A stretch of 64,000 nt of DNA, from NCBI RefSeq assembly GCF_000716715.1, contig NZ_JNYJ01000024.1, positions 1-64,000 on the forward strand, in the 5' to 3' direction. Each line of letters starts with the position of its first letter. Within the stretch, counting starts at the first letter, position 1. A model generated the notes under the pieces. The model was not told the DNA's origin. It saw nothing but the letters and a program-made list of their open reading frames with translations, and ran no database searches. Positions 52,015 to 60,040 of the stretch are shown here, in pieces. The translations under genes and the position numbers were made by a program. Source of the stretch: Dactylosporangium aurantiacum. Its GTDB lineage: Bacteria; Actinomycetota; Actinomycetes; Mycobacteriales; Micromonosporaceae.

Positions 52015-53253
52015 ATGCGTGTCTGCATCGCAGCCATCGGATCGACCGGGGACGTGCTGCCGTACCTCGGGCTCGGCCAGCAGCTCACGGCACAGGGCTT
52101 CGAGGTCACGATCGCCACCCACAAGTCGTTCGAGCCGTTCGTCGCCGGCGCGGGGCTCGGCTACGCGTTCGTACCGATGGAGCCCCGCGACTCCGTGTCC
52201 GACGAGCTCGGCGAACGGCTGCGGCACGGTGTCCGCAGCGCGGCGAAGGCCATCGAGCAGCTGTACGCCCCGTGGGTCTGGGACATCGCGCAGGCGGTCG
52301 ACGCCGCGTGCGCCGGGACGGACCACCTGCTGCTGTCGGCGATGGCGTGGACGGGTGTGCACAGTGCCGACGGCCGCGGCGTGCCCAGCTGGGGACTGCA
52401 CCTGCAGCCCTTGGAACCGACGGGCGCGTTCGCCCCGGCGGCGATGGGCGCCCGCTCTTTCGGCCCGGCTGTGAACCGGGCGCTGGGCCGCCGGGTACAG
52501 GCGTTGATGGTGCGGCCGCACATGGCGGTGGTCAACGCCCTGCGGCAGCGGCACGGCCTGCCCGCCGTCTCCGCCCGGGACCACCTGCGCATGCTGCGCG
52601 ACCGGCGGTGGCCGGTGCTGCACGGTTTCAGTCCCTCCGTCGTGCCCCGTCCCGCCGACTGGCGCCCGGGTCTGGACGTCGTCGGCTACTGGTGGCCCCC
52701 GGCACCGTCGGACTGGACGCCCGACCCCGACCTGGTCGACTTCCTCGGCTGCGGCCCGGCGCCGATCTACGTCGGCTTCGGCAGCACCCTGCCCGCCCCG
52801 GCAGCCGAACTCCAGGCGATGCTGCGGCGGATCTCCAGGGCCCTGCGCATCCGCATGGTGGTGCACTCGGGCTGGCTCGACCTTCGGGTCGACGACGACA
52901 CGATCCACACCGTCGGTCACGTCCCGCATTCGTGGCTGCTGCCGCGCGTCCGCGCGGCCGTCCATCACTGCGGCGCCGGCACCAGCGCCGCCACCCTGCG
53001 CGCGGGCATCCCGTCCGTGCCGGTCCCCACGACACTGGACCAGCCTTTCTGGGCGGACCGGCTGCGCCGCCTGGGCGTGGCGACCGAGCCGATCCACTCG
53101 GCCCGGCTCACCGAGGCCCGGCTGACCGCCGAGGTTCGCGAAGCGATCGAGAACCCGCTGCTGAGCAGGCGCGCGGCCGAGGCCCGCGAGCGGCTCGTGC
53201 GCGACAACGGCGCCGTCGCCGTCGCCGATGCCCTGTCCAGGCGGGGCCGATGA
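52015..53253 (+). CDS. UDP-glycosyltransferase family (macrolide-type) enzyme
   Basis: This 412-residue GT-B enzyme has MRVCIAAIGSTGDVLPYLGLGQQL at the start. The nucleotide-sugar-binding C-terminal block includes FLGCGPAPIYVGFGST, HVPHSWLLPRVRAAVHHCGAGTSAATLRAGIP and TTLDQPFWADRL. This pattern is common to sterol/macrolide glycosyltransferases that act on lipids or antibiotics. ATG 52015 has GGAGGA upstream. The acceptor is unknown; control by the adjacent two-component system suggests membrane-lipid or antibiotic modification. Confidence 0.92.
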   Translation: MRVCIAAIGSTGDVLPYLGLGQQLTAQGFEVTIATHKSFEPFVAGAGLGYAFVPMEPRDSVSDELGERLRHGVRSAAKAIEQLYAPWVWDIAQAVDAACAGTDHLLLSAMAWTGVHSADGRGVPSWGLHLQPLEPTGAFAPAAMGARSFGPAVNRALGRRVQALMVRPHMAVVNALRQRHGLPAVSARDHLRMLRDRRWPVLHGFSPSVVPRPADWRPGLDVVGYWWPPAPSDWTPDPDLVDFLGCGPAPIYVGFGSTLPAPAAELQAMLRRISRALRIRMVVHSGWLDLRVDDDTIHTVGHVPHSWLLPRVRAAVHHCGAGTSAATLRAGIPSVPVPTTLDQPFWADRLRRLGVATEPIHSARLTEARLTAEVREAIENPLLSRRAAEARERLVRDNGAVAVADALSRRGR

Positions 53254-53291
53254 GCCGGCCGCCGGCCCACCGGACCGAAGGAGGCCGACCG

Positions 53292-53843
53292 GTGCGCGCT
53301 GCCGTGGGCACCCGGACCGACGTGACCACCCTTCCCGCCCATTGGGCCGTCCGCCTCGCCGCATATGCCACGCCCGTCTGCGTCCTGCCGTCGGCCCTCT
53401 GGCGGCTGAACGCCGTCCTGTACGGCAACCAGGCCTGCTTCCGCGGCGGCAGCTGGGAGAAGGCGTACGTCGTGTCGCTGTCCGTCGTGTCCGTCACGGC
53501 CGCCTGCCTGACCGTCGGGCTGGTCAGCCGCTGGGGTGAGGTCGTGCCGCGCCGGCTGCCGCTCATCGGCGGGCGGCCCGTCGCCGTGACGGCCGCGACC
53601 GCGGTCGCGGGGGCCGGAGCCGCGCTGATCTTCGCCGTCTACACGTACGCCGTCCTCAACCCCGTGTTCGAGTGGCGGCGGCCACCGCCGTACGACCCGG
53701 CCTGTCCCCCACCGGACCAGACCGACGGCGCCGGGCTCGCCTATGCCGCCTACGCTCCCCTGCTGTTGTGGGGGCCGCTGCTGCTCACCGTCACCATCGC
53801 CTACTACCGGCGGCGCACCCGGGCGGCCGCGACGGATCGCTGA
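53292..53843 (+). CDS. Polytopic membrane protein, paralog of the 48867 product
   Basis: This 183-residue protein has four hydrophobic segments and the motif VSRWGEVVPRRLPLIGGRPV, shared with the 48867 product (RRWGEIYPRW, GRPVPP). A Cys/Pro-rich loop precedes the last helix. The start GTG 53292 is decided by AAGGAGG seven bases before it; ATG 53250 would overlap the glycosyltransferase stop. It is in the same operon as the glycosyltransferase. Function unknown. Confidence 0.72.
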   Translation: MRAAVGTRTDVTTLPAHWAVRLAAYATPVCVLPSALWRLNAVLYGNQACFRGGSWEKAYVVSLSVVSVTAACLTVGLVSRWGEVVPRRLPLIGGRPVAVTAATAVAGAGAALIFAVYTYAVLNPVFEWRRPPPYDPACPPPDQTDGAGLAYAAYAPLLLWGPLLLTVTIAYYRRRTRAAATDR

Positions 53844-53893
53844 GGGTAGCGACGCGTCCGCCCCGCCGGCGCTCGTGGTGGCCGGCTGCGTCG

Positions 53894-54283
53894 TCAGGCC
53901 GCCGGGTGCGGCTGGAGCAGGACCCAGACCCGTTTGCCGCCCTGGTGGTTCTCCACGCCCCACCGCTGCGACAGGGCCTCGATGATGGCCAGGCCGCGGC
54001 CGCTGTCGCCGTCCGGGTCGTCGCGGCGGCGCGGCACGACCGCGGAACCGTCGGCGGCGCAGATGGTGACCTGCGCCTCGTGCGCGCGCAGCTCCAGCGC
54101 CAGGCACCCACCGCCGTGCCGGACCGCGTTGGCGACCAGCTCACTGACGACCAGGATCGCGGCGTTCAGCCAGTCCTGATCGGAGAAGCCCCATGCGAAC
54201 AGCGTCGTCTGCAGGGAACGGCGGGCGACCGCCGGTGCGGTCTCGTTCAACGGCAGGTCGACGTGGGCGGTCAGCTCGCTCAT
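53894..54283 (-). CDS. GHKL ATPase, anti-sigma/RsbW-like protein
   Basis: This 129-residue protein is a stand-alone HATPase_c_2 domain: LVVSELVANAVRHGGGCLALEL (N box), DGDSGRGLAIIEALSQRWGV (G2). Such proteins act as serine kinases or anti-sigma regulators, common in actinomycetes. ATG 54283 chosen over a longer frame to 54370. No STAS gene is adjacent; its partner lies elsewhere or in the 38 kb pair. Confidence 0.88.
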   Translation of the reverse strand: MSELTAHVDLPLNETAPAVARRSLQTTLFAWGFSDQDWLNAAILVVSELVANAVRHGGGCLALELRAHEAQVTICAADGSAVVPRRRDDPDGDSGRGLAIIEALSQRWGVENHQGGKRVWVLLQPHPAA

Positions 54284-54546
54284 CGCCGGGTCCTGTCTGT
54301 CGAGGTGCTGCCCTGGTGAGGACACCGGCCAGCGACCCCGCGCCACGGCCGGCGGCGGGGTCAGCGGCAACGGTTCCGGATCACGGCCGTTGCCCCGACC
54401 ACGCTACTCCCGCCTGATCCGGTACGTGCTGGATGATCATGACCAATTCCAGTCGCCCGACCGAAAGACCCGAACATTCTGCCCGACCGGGCGACAGCGG
54501 GGGTGCCATGTTCCACCACGAGCCGGCGGGCCGGGCGGTGAGACGG

Positions 54547-54579
54547 GCATCGCCCCGGGAGCGGGTCCCGGGGCGATGC
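54547..54579. terminator. Perfect 14-bp stem hairpin, intergenic
   Basis: GCATCGCCCCGGGA pairs perfectly with TCCCGGGGCGATGC around GCGGG. It lies just 3' of the lysozyme gene stop at 54590 and within the otherwise empty 54284-54589 stretch, for which I see no other feature. No T-run. A terminator for the lysozyme transcript is most likely. Confidence 0.65.
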
Positions 54580-54589
54580 GCGTGCGGGC

Positions 54590-55318
54590 TCAGCAGGGGC
54601 CGTTGCAGGCCAGGACCTTCAGCCGGTCCAGGGCGCCGTTCCACTGGTTGGAGTCGCCGGCGAAGGGGCCGGTGCTGGAGTACTGCCAGAACGACCAGGT
54701 GGGGGCGCCGGCCGGGAGGGTGCCCGGGGAGCTGCTGTAGCGGGCGAGCCACAGCGGCGAGTTGGCCCAGAAGCCGCTGTAGTTGCCGGTGCAGGTGACC
54801 CACCAGTCGGTGGTGGTGTAGATGGTCGCCCAGCGGCCGGTGCGGGCGTAGTACTGGTTCAGGAAGGCCCGGATCCAGCTGACCATGCCCGACTGGGACA
54901 GCCCGTAGCAGGTGGCGCCGTAGGGGTTGTACTCGATGTCCAGGGCGCCGGGCAGGGTCTTGCCGTCCCTGGACCAGCCGCCGCCGTGCGCGACGAAGTA
55001 GTCGGCCTGGGCCGCGCCGCCGCCGCCGTTCGGGATCGCGAAGTGGTAGGCGCCGCGGATCATGCCGATGTTGTACGAGCCGTTGTACTGCTGGGCGAAG
55101 TAGGGGTTGGTGTAGTACGTGCCCTCGGTGGCCTTGATGTAGGCGAACCGGGAGCCGGCGCTCCACTGCGCCGACCAGTTCACGTTGCCCTGGTGGCCTG
55201 AGACGTCCTGGCCGTAGGTCACGGTGGCCGCCGAGGCCGGGCTGCCGGTCAGGGCGGTGGTGAGCAGGGCGGCCGCGAGGGACAGGACTGCCAGTGCGCC
55301 GAGCCGTCGTTTGGACAC
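54590..55318 (-). CDS. Secreted GH25 lysozyme
   Basis: This 242-residue protein has a signal peptide (about 30 residues, cleavage near ASAAT) and one GH25 domain. DVSGHQGNVNW carries the first acid, FAYIKATEGTYY, GAYHFAIP, and the catalytic pair is in ALDIEYNP. It matches Streptomyces-type N-acetylmuramidases. It acts on peptidoglycan outside the cell. It is divergent from the PGRP amidase, with a shared regulatory region of about 225 bp. Confidence 0.95.
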   Translation of the reverse strand: MSKRRLGALAVLSLAAALLTTALTGSPASAATVTYGQDVSGHQGNVNWSAQWSAGSRFAYIKATEGTYYTNPYFAQQYNGSYNIGMIRGAYHFAIPNGGGGAAQADYFVAHGGGWSRDGKTLPGALDIEYNPYGATCYGLSQSGMVSWIRAFLNQYYARTGRWATIYTTTDWWVTCTGNYSGFWANSPLWLARYSSSPGTLPAGAPTWSFWQYSSTGPFAGDSNQWNGALDRLKVLACNGPC

Positions 55319-55387
55319 GGTGCGCCTCCTTCGGGGGGTGTGCTCCGGGGTTGGCAGATAGCTTCGCCGATTAGCTCACGACCGTCG

Positions 55388-55503
55388 GAAACTTTCAATA
55401 GGTGAGCGTCGAACTCCGCCGAGAATTTACAGTGGCTTCGATCGATGGACACAAGGCCGTGACCAGGTGTAGCGTGCCCCGCTGCAAGAAGTTTACAAAC
55501 TTC
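55388..55503. promoter_or_regulatory. Divergent lytic-enzyme promoter with symmetric motifs
   Basis: GAAACTTTC (55388-55396) and GAAGTTTACAAACTTC (55488-55503) are symmetric AT-rich motifs in an otherwise GC-rich region between lysozyme and amidase genes. The second has perfect 7-bp arms. They may bind a common repressor controlling both. No riboswitch of the ydaO type is visible. Confidence 0.55.
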
Positions 55504-55543
55504 TATGCGGACCGAAAGTTGGCACCGACAGCCGGAGGCACTC

Positions 55544-56179
55544 ATGGTCACTCGTCGCGGCGTCCTGCGTGGCGCCGTCCTGCTCGGCGGCGCCGCGCCG
55601 CTGCTCGCCACCGCCGACCCGGCCGCCGCCGCGGTCGAGCAGCCCTCGATCGCCAGCTGCGGCGCCTGGGGCGCCCGCCCGCCGGCGGGCGCGGTCACCG
55701 TCGACCAGCACCGGCCGAACAAGATCATCGTGCATCACACGGCGATGGCCAACTCGACGGACTACTCCCAGGCGCACGCCTTCCAGAACTCGCGGGACAT
55801 CCAGGACCTGCACATGGACGGCAACGGCTGGCTCGACAGCGGCCAGCACTTCACCAACAGCCGCGGCGGCTGGCTCACCGAGGGCCGCCACGGCAGCCTG
55901 TACGCCCTGCTGCACGGCCAGACCATGGTGCAGGGCGCGCACTGCAAGGGCCAGAACGACCAGGCGATCGGCATCGAGAACGAGGGCACCTACCTGACCG
56001 TGCAGCCGCCGGCCGCGCTGTGGAACAGCCTGGTGGCGTTCTGCGCCTTCACCTGCCAGCAGTACGCGATCCCGGCCACCGAGATCTACGGCCACAAGGA
56101 CTTCAACGTCACCGAATGCCCGGGGCTGCTGCACGACCGGCTCCCGGAGCTGCGGGCCGCCGTGGCCGCCGCCCTCTGA
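55544..56179 (+). CDS. Tat-exported PGRP-type N-acetylmuramoyl-L-alanine amidase
   Basis: This 211-residue protein has a Tat signal (TRRGVLRG, hydrophobic core, cleavage near PAAAA). A PGRP/amidase_2 domain follows with zinc ligands His in KIIVHHTA, His in IYGHKDFN and Cys in TECPG. ATG 55544 has GGAGG upstream; the frame runs on to 55505. It cleaves the stem peptide from muramic acid. It is coupled functionally with the divergent lysozyme. Confidence 0.93.
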   Translation: MVTRRGVLRGAVLLGGAAPLLATADPAAAAVEQPSIASCGAWGARPPAGAVTVDQHRPNKIIVHHTAMANSTDYSQAHAFQNSRDIQDLHMDGNGWLDSGQHFTNSRGGWLTEGRHGSLYALLHGQTMVQGAHCKGQNDQAIGIENEGTYLTVQPPAALWNSLVAFCAFTCQQYAIPATEIYGHKDFNVTECPGLLHDRLPELRAAVAAAL

Positions 56180-56211
56180 CCCTGGCACCTCGCAGCGGGC
56201 CTCGACAGACG

Positions 56212-56243
56212 GAGTATACCGAGTATTATACCCGTCATGATAT
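56212..56243. promoter_or_regulatory. AT-rich palindromes upstream of the PadR gene
   Basis: GTATAC (56214-56219) and GTATTATAC (56223-56231) are nested symmetric motifs, with GAGTAT repeated nine bases apart. They lie in the only AT-rich stretch before ATG 56260. PadR proteins commonly bind such dyads in their own promoter. Confidence 0.6.
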
Positions 56244-56259
56244 CGAGGAAGGTAGCGCC

Positions 56260-56844
56260 ATGAGCATCCGGCACGCGTTGTTGGCCCTGCTCAGTGAGGG
56301 TCCGAAGTACGGGCTGCAGCTGCGCGAGGAGTTCGAGGCGCGCACCGGCGACGTGTGGCCGCTCAACGTCGGGCAGGTCTACACCACCCTGCAACGGCTG
56401 GAGCGCGACGGGCTCGTGCAGTCCGACGACGACGCCGAGCCCGGGCCGCAGCGGGGCTTCCGGATCACCGCCGAGGGCGCGCAGGAGCTGGACGGCTGGC
56501 TGCGCACCCCGCCCAACCTGGAGTCGCCGCCCCGCGACGAGCTGGTCATCAAGGTCCTCGTCGCGGTGCGGCTGCCCGGCGTCGACGTCCACGAGGTCAT
56601 CCAGACGCACCGCCGCTACCTGGTGGAGCTGATGCAGCAGTGGACCCGGCTCAAGGAGGAGGAGGGCGACCTCGACCTCGGGCTCGCCCTGGTGGTCGAC
56701 GCCGAGCTGTACCGGCTGGACTCCGTCGTGCAGTGGCTCGACACCGCCGACGGGCGGCTCAAGCGCGCCGCCCTCGAGCCTCCCCCGCCGGCGCCGTCGC
56801 CGGCCACACCCCAGATCCGCCGCCGGACGGGGGTGCGGCGATGA
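56260..56844 (+). CDS. PadR-family regulator
   Basis: This 194-residue protein has an N-terminal winged helix (IRHALLALLSEGPKYGLQLREEFEARTG, NVGQVYTTLQRLERDGLVQS). A C-terminal helical dimerisation arm follows. ATG 56260 has GAGGAAGG upstream. Its stop overlaps the ABC ATPase start (ATGA), so it is the first gene of the exporter operon and most likely represses it. Confidence 0.93.
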   Translation: MSIRHALLALLSEGPKYGLQLREEFEARTGDVWPLNVGQVYTTLQRLERDGLVQSDDDAEPGPQRGFRITAEGAQELDGWLRTPPNLESPPRDELVIKVLVAVRLPGVDVHEVIQTHRRYLVELMQQWTRLKEEEGDLDLGLALVVDAELYRLDSVVQWLDTADGRLKRAALEPPPPAPSPATPQIRRRTGVRR

Positions 56845-57566
56845 GCGCGGTCCTGGTCATGCACGAGGTGTCCAAGACGTACCTCGACGGCGCCGACGAG
56901 GTGCACGCCCTGCGTGACGTCGAGCTGACCGTCGAGCCCGGCAGGATGGTCGCGGTCATGGGCCCCAGCGGATCCGGCAAGAGCACCCTGCTCACCATCG
57001 CCGGCGCCCTCGAGTCACCGACCAGCGGCGAGGTGCACGTCGCCGGGCAGCCGCTCGCGACCCTGTCCCGCGACGAGCGCAGCCGGCTGCGGCGCCGCGC
57101 CATCGGGTACGTCTTCCAGGACTTCAACCTGCTGCCCGGCCTCACCGCCGCGGAGAACGTGGCGCTGCCGCTGGAACTGGACGGGACCGGCGCCGGCAAG
57201 GCCCGCGCCGCCGGCATGCGGGCACTGGAGGAGCTGGGCCTGGCCGACCGGGCCGCGCGCTTCCCCGACCAGCTGTCCGGCGGCGAGCGGCAACGCGTCG
57301 CCATCGCCCGCGCCGTCGTCGGCGACCGGCGGCTGCTGCTCGCCGACGAGCCCACCGGCGCCCTCGACTCGACCAACGGCGAGGCGGTGATGCGGATGCT
57401 GCTCGCCGCCTGCAAACGCGGGCTCGCCGCGGTCGTCGTCACCCACGACGCGCAGCTCGCCTCGTGGGCCGACCGGGTCGTGTTCATCCGCGACGGGCGC
57501 ATCGTGGACCGCACCTCGCCCCGCCCCGGCCCGGAGTCCCTGCTCACCGGCGAGCCGGCCCGGTGA
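56841..57566 (+). CDS. ABC transporter ATPase (MacB/LolD-type)
   Basis: This 241-residue ATPase has Walker A GPSGSGKST, Q-loop VFQDFNLLP, signature LSGGERQRVAIARA, Walker B LLLADEPTGALD and switch His in VVVTHD. These motifs are of the LolD/MacB exporter type. ATG 56841 overlaps PadR and GTG 57563 overlaps its end. It should energise the FtsX-like permease. Confidence 0.95.
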   Translation: MSAVLVMHEVSKTYLDGADEVHALRDVELTVEPGRMVAVMGPSGSGKSTLLTIAGALESPTSGEVHVAGQPLATLSRDERSRLRRRAIGYVFQDFNLLPGLTAAENVALPLELDGTGAGKARAAGMRALEELGLADRAARFPDQLSGGERQRVAIARAVVGDRRLLLADEPTGALDSTNGEAVMRMLLAACKRGLAAVVVTHDAQLASWADRVVFIRDGRIVDRTSPRPGPESLLTGEPAR

Positions 57567-60040
57567 GCGTCGCAGTGCAGGACCGGCCGCTGGTCCTCGG
57601 CACCGGCCACGGCGGGCTGCCCGCCCGGCGGGCCGTGATCCGCTGGGCGTGGCGGCTGTTCCGCCGCGAGTGGCGGCAGCAGTCGCTGGTACTGACGCTG
57701 GTGCTGCTCGCCGTCGCGGCCACCACGGTCGGTCTCGGGTTCGCCGGCAACGCGATCGACCCGCAGGCCGCCACGTACGGCACCGCCAACCGCATCGCGA
57801 CGCTGCGCAGCACCGGCGCGCAGGCCGACGCAGACGTCGCCGCGCTGCGGGCCGCCTTCGGCACCGCCGAGGTCATCGACCACCAGAGCATCCCGCTGCC
57901 CGGCTCGGCGAGCGGGATCGACCTGCGGGCGCAGGACCCGGCGGGTCCCTTCGGCTGGTCGACGCTGCGGCTGCGCACCGGCCGCTACCCGCAGGGCCCG
58001 GCCGAGGTCGCAGTCACCGAACAGGTCGCGGCGCTGTTCCGGCTGACCGTCGGCGGCACCTGGGAGCAGGGCGGCCGCCGCCGCACCGTGGTCGGCCTCG
58101 TCGAGAACCCGCTGAACCTGCGGGACCGCTTCGCGCTCGTCGCCCCCGGCCAGGCCACCCCCGCCGAACGCTCCACCGTGCTGCTGCGGGTCACCGACGC
58201 GCAGTTCCGCAGCGTGTCGCGGCCGGACGGGATGTCGACCACGGTCCGCAACGAGGAGCAGGACCCGGCCACCATCGGCGTGCTCGTGCTCGCCACGATC
58301 GGGCTGCTGTTCGTCGGCCTGCTCGCCGCGGCCGGGTTCACGGTCATGGCGCAGCGCCGGATGCGCTCGCTCGGCATGCTCGGCGCGATCGGCGCCAGCC
58401 ACCGGCACGTCCGGCTCGTCGTCGTCGCCAACGGCGCCGTCATCGGCGTCACCGGGGCGCTCGCCGGCGCCGCCGCCGGGTTCGCCGCCTGGGCGGCGTT
58501 CGGCCCGCGGATGGAGCCGCTGCTCGCCCACCGCATCGACCGGTTCGACCTGCCGTGGCTGCCGCTGCTGGGCATGGTCCTGCTGGCGATCGTCACCGCG
58601 ATCGGCGCCGCGTGGTGGCCGGCCCGCACCGCCGCCCGGATGCCGGTCGTCGCGGCCCTGTCCGCGCGGCCCGTGCCGCCGCGCCCCGCGCACCGCTTCG
58701 CGCTGCCGGGCGTGGTGCTGCTGGCCGCCGGGCTCGGCGCGATCGTCGCCTCCCGCGGCCACCGGGCGCCGTACATCGTCGGCGGGGTCCTCGGCATCGC
58801 CGCCGGGCTGCTGCTGCTCGCCCCGACGGGCATCGCCGCCGGCGGCCGGCTGGCCCGGTTCGCTCCCCTGGCGCCCCGGCTCGCGCTGCGCGACCTGGCC
58901 CGGTACCGGGCACGCTCCAGCGCGGCGCTCGCCGCGATCGTCCTCGCCGTCGGCATCGCCGCCGCCATCGCGCTCAGCGCCGCCGTCGCCGTCGCCAAGG
59001 CCGCCGCGCCGACCGGCGGCAACCTGCCCGCCGACCAGCTGATCGTCTGGGTCGGCCCGTCCGGCCTCGACGGGCCCGTACCGTCGCTGACCCCCGAACA
59101 GGAGACCGCCGCGCGGCAGCAGGTCGACGCGATCGCCGCCGCCCTGCACGGCACGTCGGTGCTGCCGCTGCACGCCGCGCTGGACCCGGACACCCCCACA
59201 CCCGGCGGCGCCGAGGGCGGGCGGCCGGTGCAGCAGATGGGCCGGCCGACCATCGAGACCATCGACGGGCGCACGCGGCACCGGTACAGCAGCGACGACG
59301 CCGACCCGCTGTTCGTCGCGACGCCGGAGCTGCTGCGCCACTACGGGATCGACCCGGCCGGCATCGCCGCCGACACCGACCTGGTCAGCTGGCGGGCCGG
59401 CTACGACGGGTACGACATCTTCCCCAACCGCCGGTCCGGCTGGCGGCCCAAGGTGCAGCAGGCGGACCTGCCCACCTACACGTCACTGCCCGGCACCCTG
59501 ATCACCGCCCACGCCATGGAGACGCTCAAGCTCACCGAGATCCCCGGCGGCTGGCTGATCCACGCCCCGGCCAGACTCACCCAGGAGCAGATCGACCGGG
59601 CGGAGCGGGCCGCCTCCGCGGCCGGCCTCAACGTCGAGGCCCGCCCCACCGGCGCCGACACGGCCCGGGTCGCCGCGTACGCGACCGGGACCGGCATCGC
59701 GCTCGCCCTCGGCGTGCTCGCGATGACCGTCGGGCTGATCCGCGGCGAGAGCGCCCGCGACCTGCGCACCCTGACCGCGACCGGGGCGCCGCGGCGCACC
59801 CGCCGGGCCCTCACCGCCGCGACCGCCGGCGCCCTGGCCCTGCTCGGCGCGGTCATCGGCACCGGCGGCGCGTACCTGGCCCTGCTCGCCTGGCACGTCC
59901 GCGCACCGCACTGGCTGGGCCACCCGCCGGCGGCGAGCCTGCTCGCCATCCTGGTCGGCCTGCCGGCGGTGGCGTACGCGGGCGGCTGGCTGCTGTCCGG
60001 GAAGGAGCCGCCGGTCGTGGCGCGTCAGGCGCTGGACTGA
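57563..60040 (+). CDS. FtsX-domain ABC permease (MacB-like exporter)
   Basis: This 825-residue permease has two FtsX-type modules. The first spans about 30-390, with an extracytoplasmic domain and helices at about 258-278 and 300-380. The second starts with YRARSSAALAAIVLAVGIAAAIALS and closes with four helices to GWLLSGKEPPVV. Such exporters handle lipids, antibiotics or peptides. GTG 57563 overlaps the ATPase stop (GTGA). The end overlaps the convergent SARP gene by 16 bp. Confidence 0.92.
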   Translation: MSVAVQDRPLVLGTGHGGLPARRAVIRWAWRLFRREWRQQSLVLTLVLLAVAATTVGLGFAGNAIDPQAATYGTANRIATLRSTGAQADADVAALRAAFGTAEVIDHQSIPLPGSASGIDLRAQDPAGPFGWSTLRLRTGRYPQGPAEVAVTEQVAALFRLTVGGTWEQGGRRRTVVGLVENPLNLRDRFALVAPGQATPAERSTVLLRVTDAQFRSVSRPDGMSTTVRNEEQDPATIGVLVLATIGLLFVGLLAAAGFTVMAQRRMRSLGMLGAIGASHRHVRLVVVANGAVIGVTGALAGAAAGFAAWAAFGPRMEPLLAHRIDRFDLPWLPLLGMVLLAIVTAIGAAWWPARTAARMPVVAALSARPVPPRPAHRFALPGVVLLAAGLGAIVASRGHRAPYIVGGVLGIAAGLLLLAPTGIAAGGRLARFAPLAPRLALRDLARYRARSSAALAAIVLAVGIAAAIALSAAVAVAKAAAPTGGNLPADQLIVWVGPSGLDGPVPSLTPEQETAARQQVDAIAAALHGTSVLPLHAALDPDTPTPGGAEGGRPVQQMGRPTIETIDGRTRHRYSSDDADPLFVATPELLRHYGIDPAGIAADTDLVSWRAGYDGYDIFPNRRSGWRPKVQQADLPTYTSLPGTLITAHAMETLKLTEIPGGWLIHAPARLTQEQIDRAERAASAAGLNVEARPTGADTARVAAYATGTGIALALGVLAMTVGLIRGESARDLRTLTATGAPRRTRRALTAATAGALALLGAVIGTGGAYLALLAWHVRAPHWLGHPPAASLLAILVGLPAVAYAGGWLLSGKEPPVVARQALD

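Noticed and set aside
55319..55543. ydaO-type riboswitch before the wall-hydrolase genes
   Set aside because: Considered because such genes often carry one, but the characteristic conserved segments are not visible.
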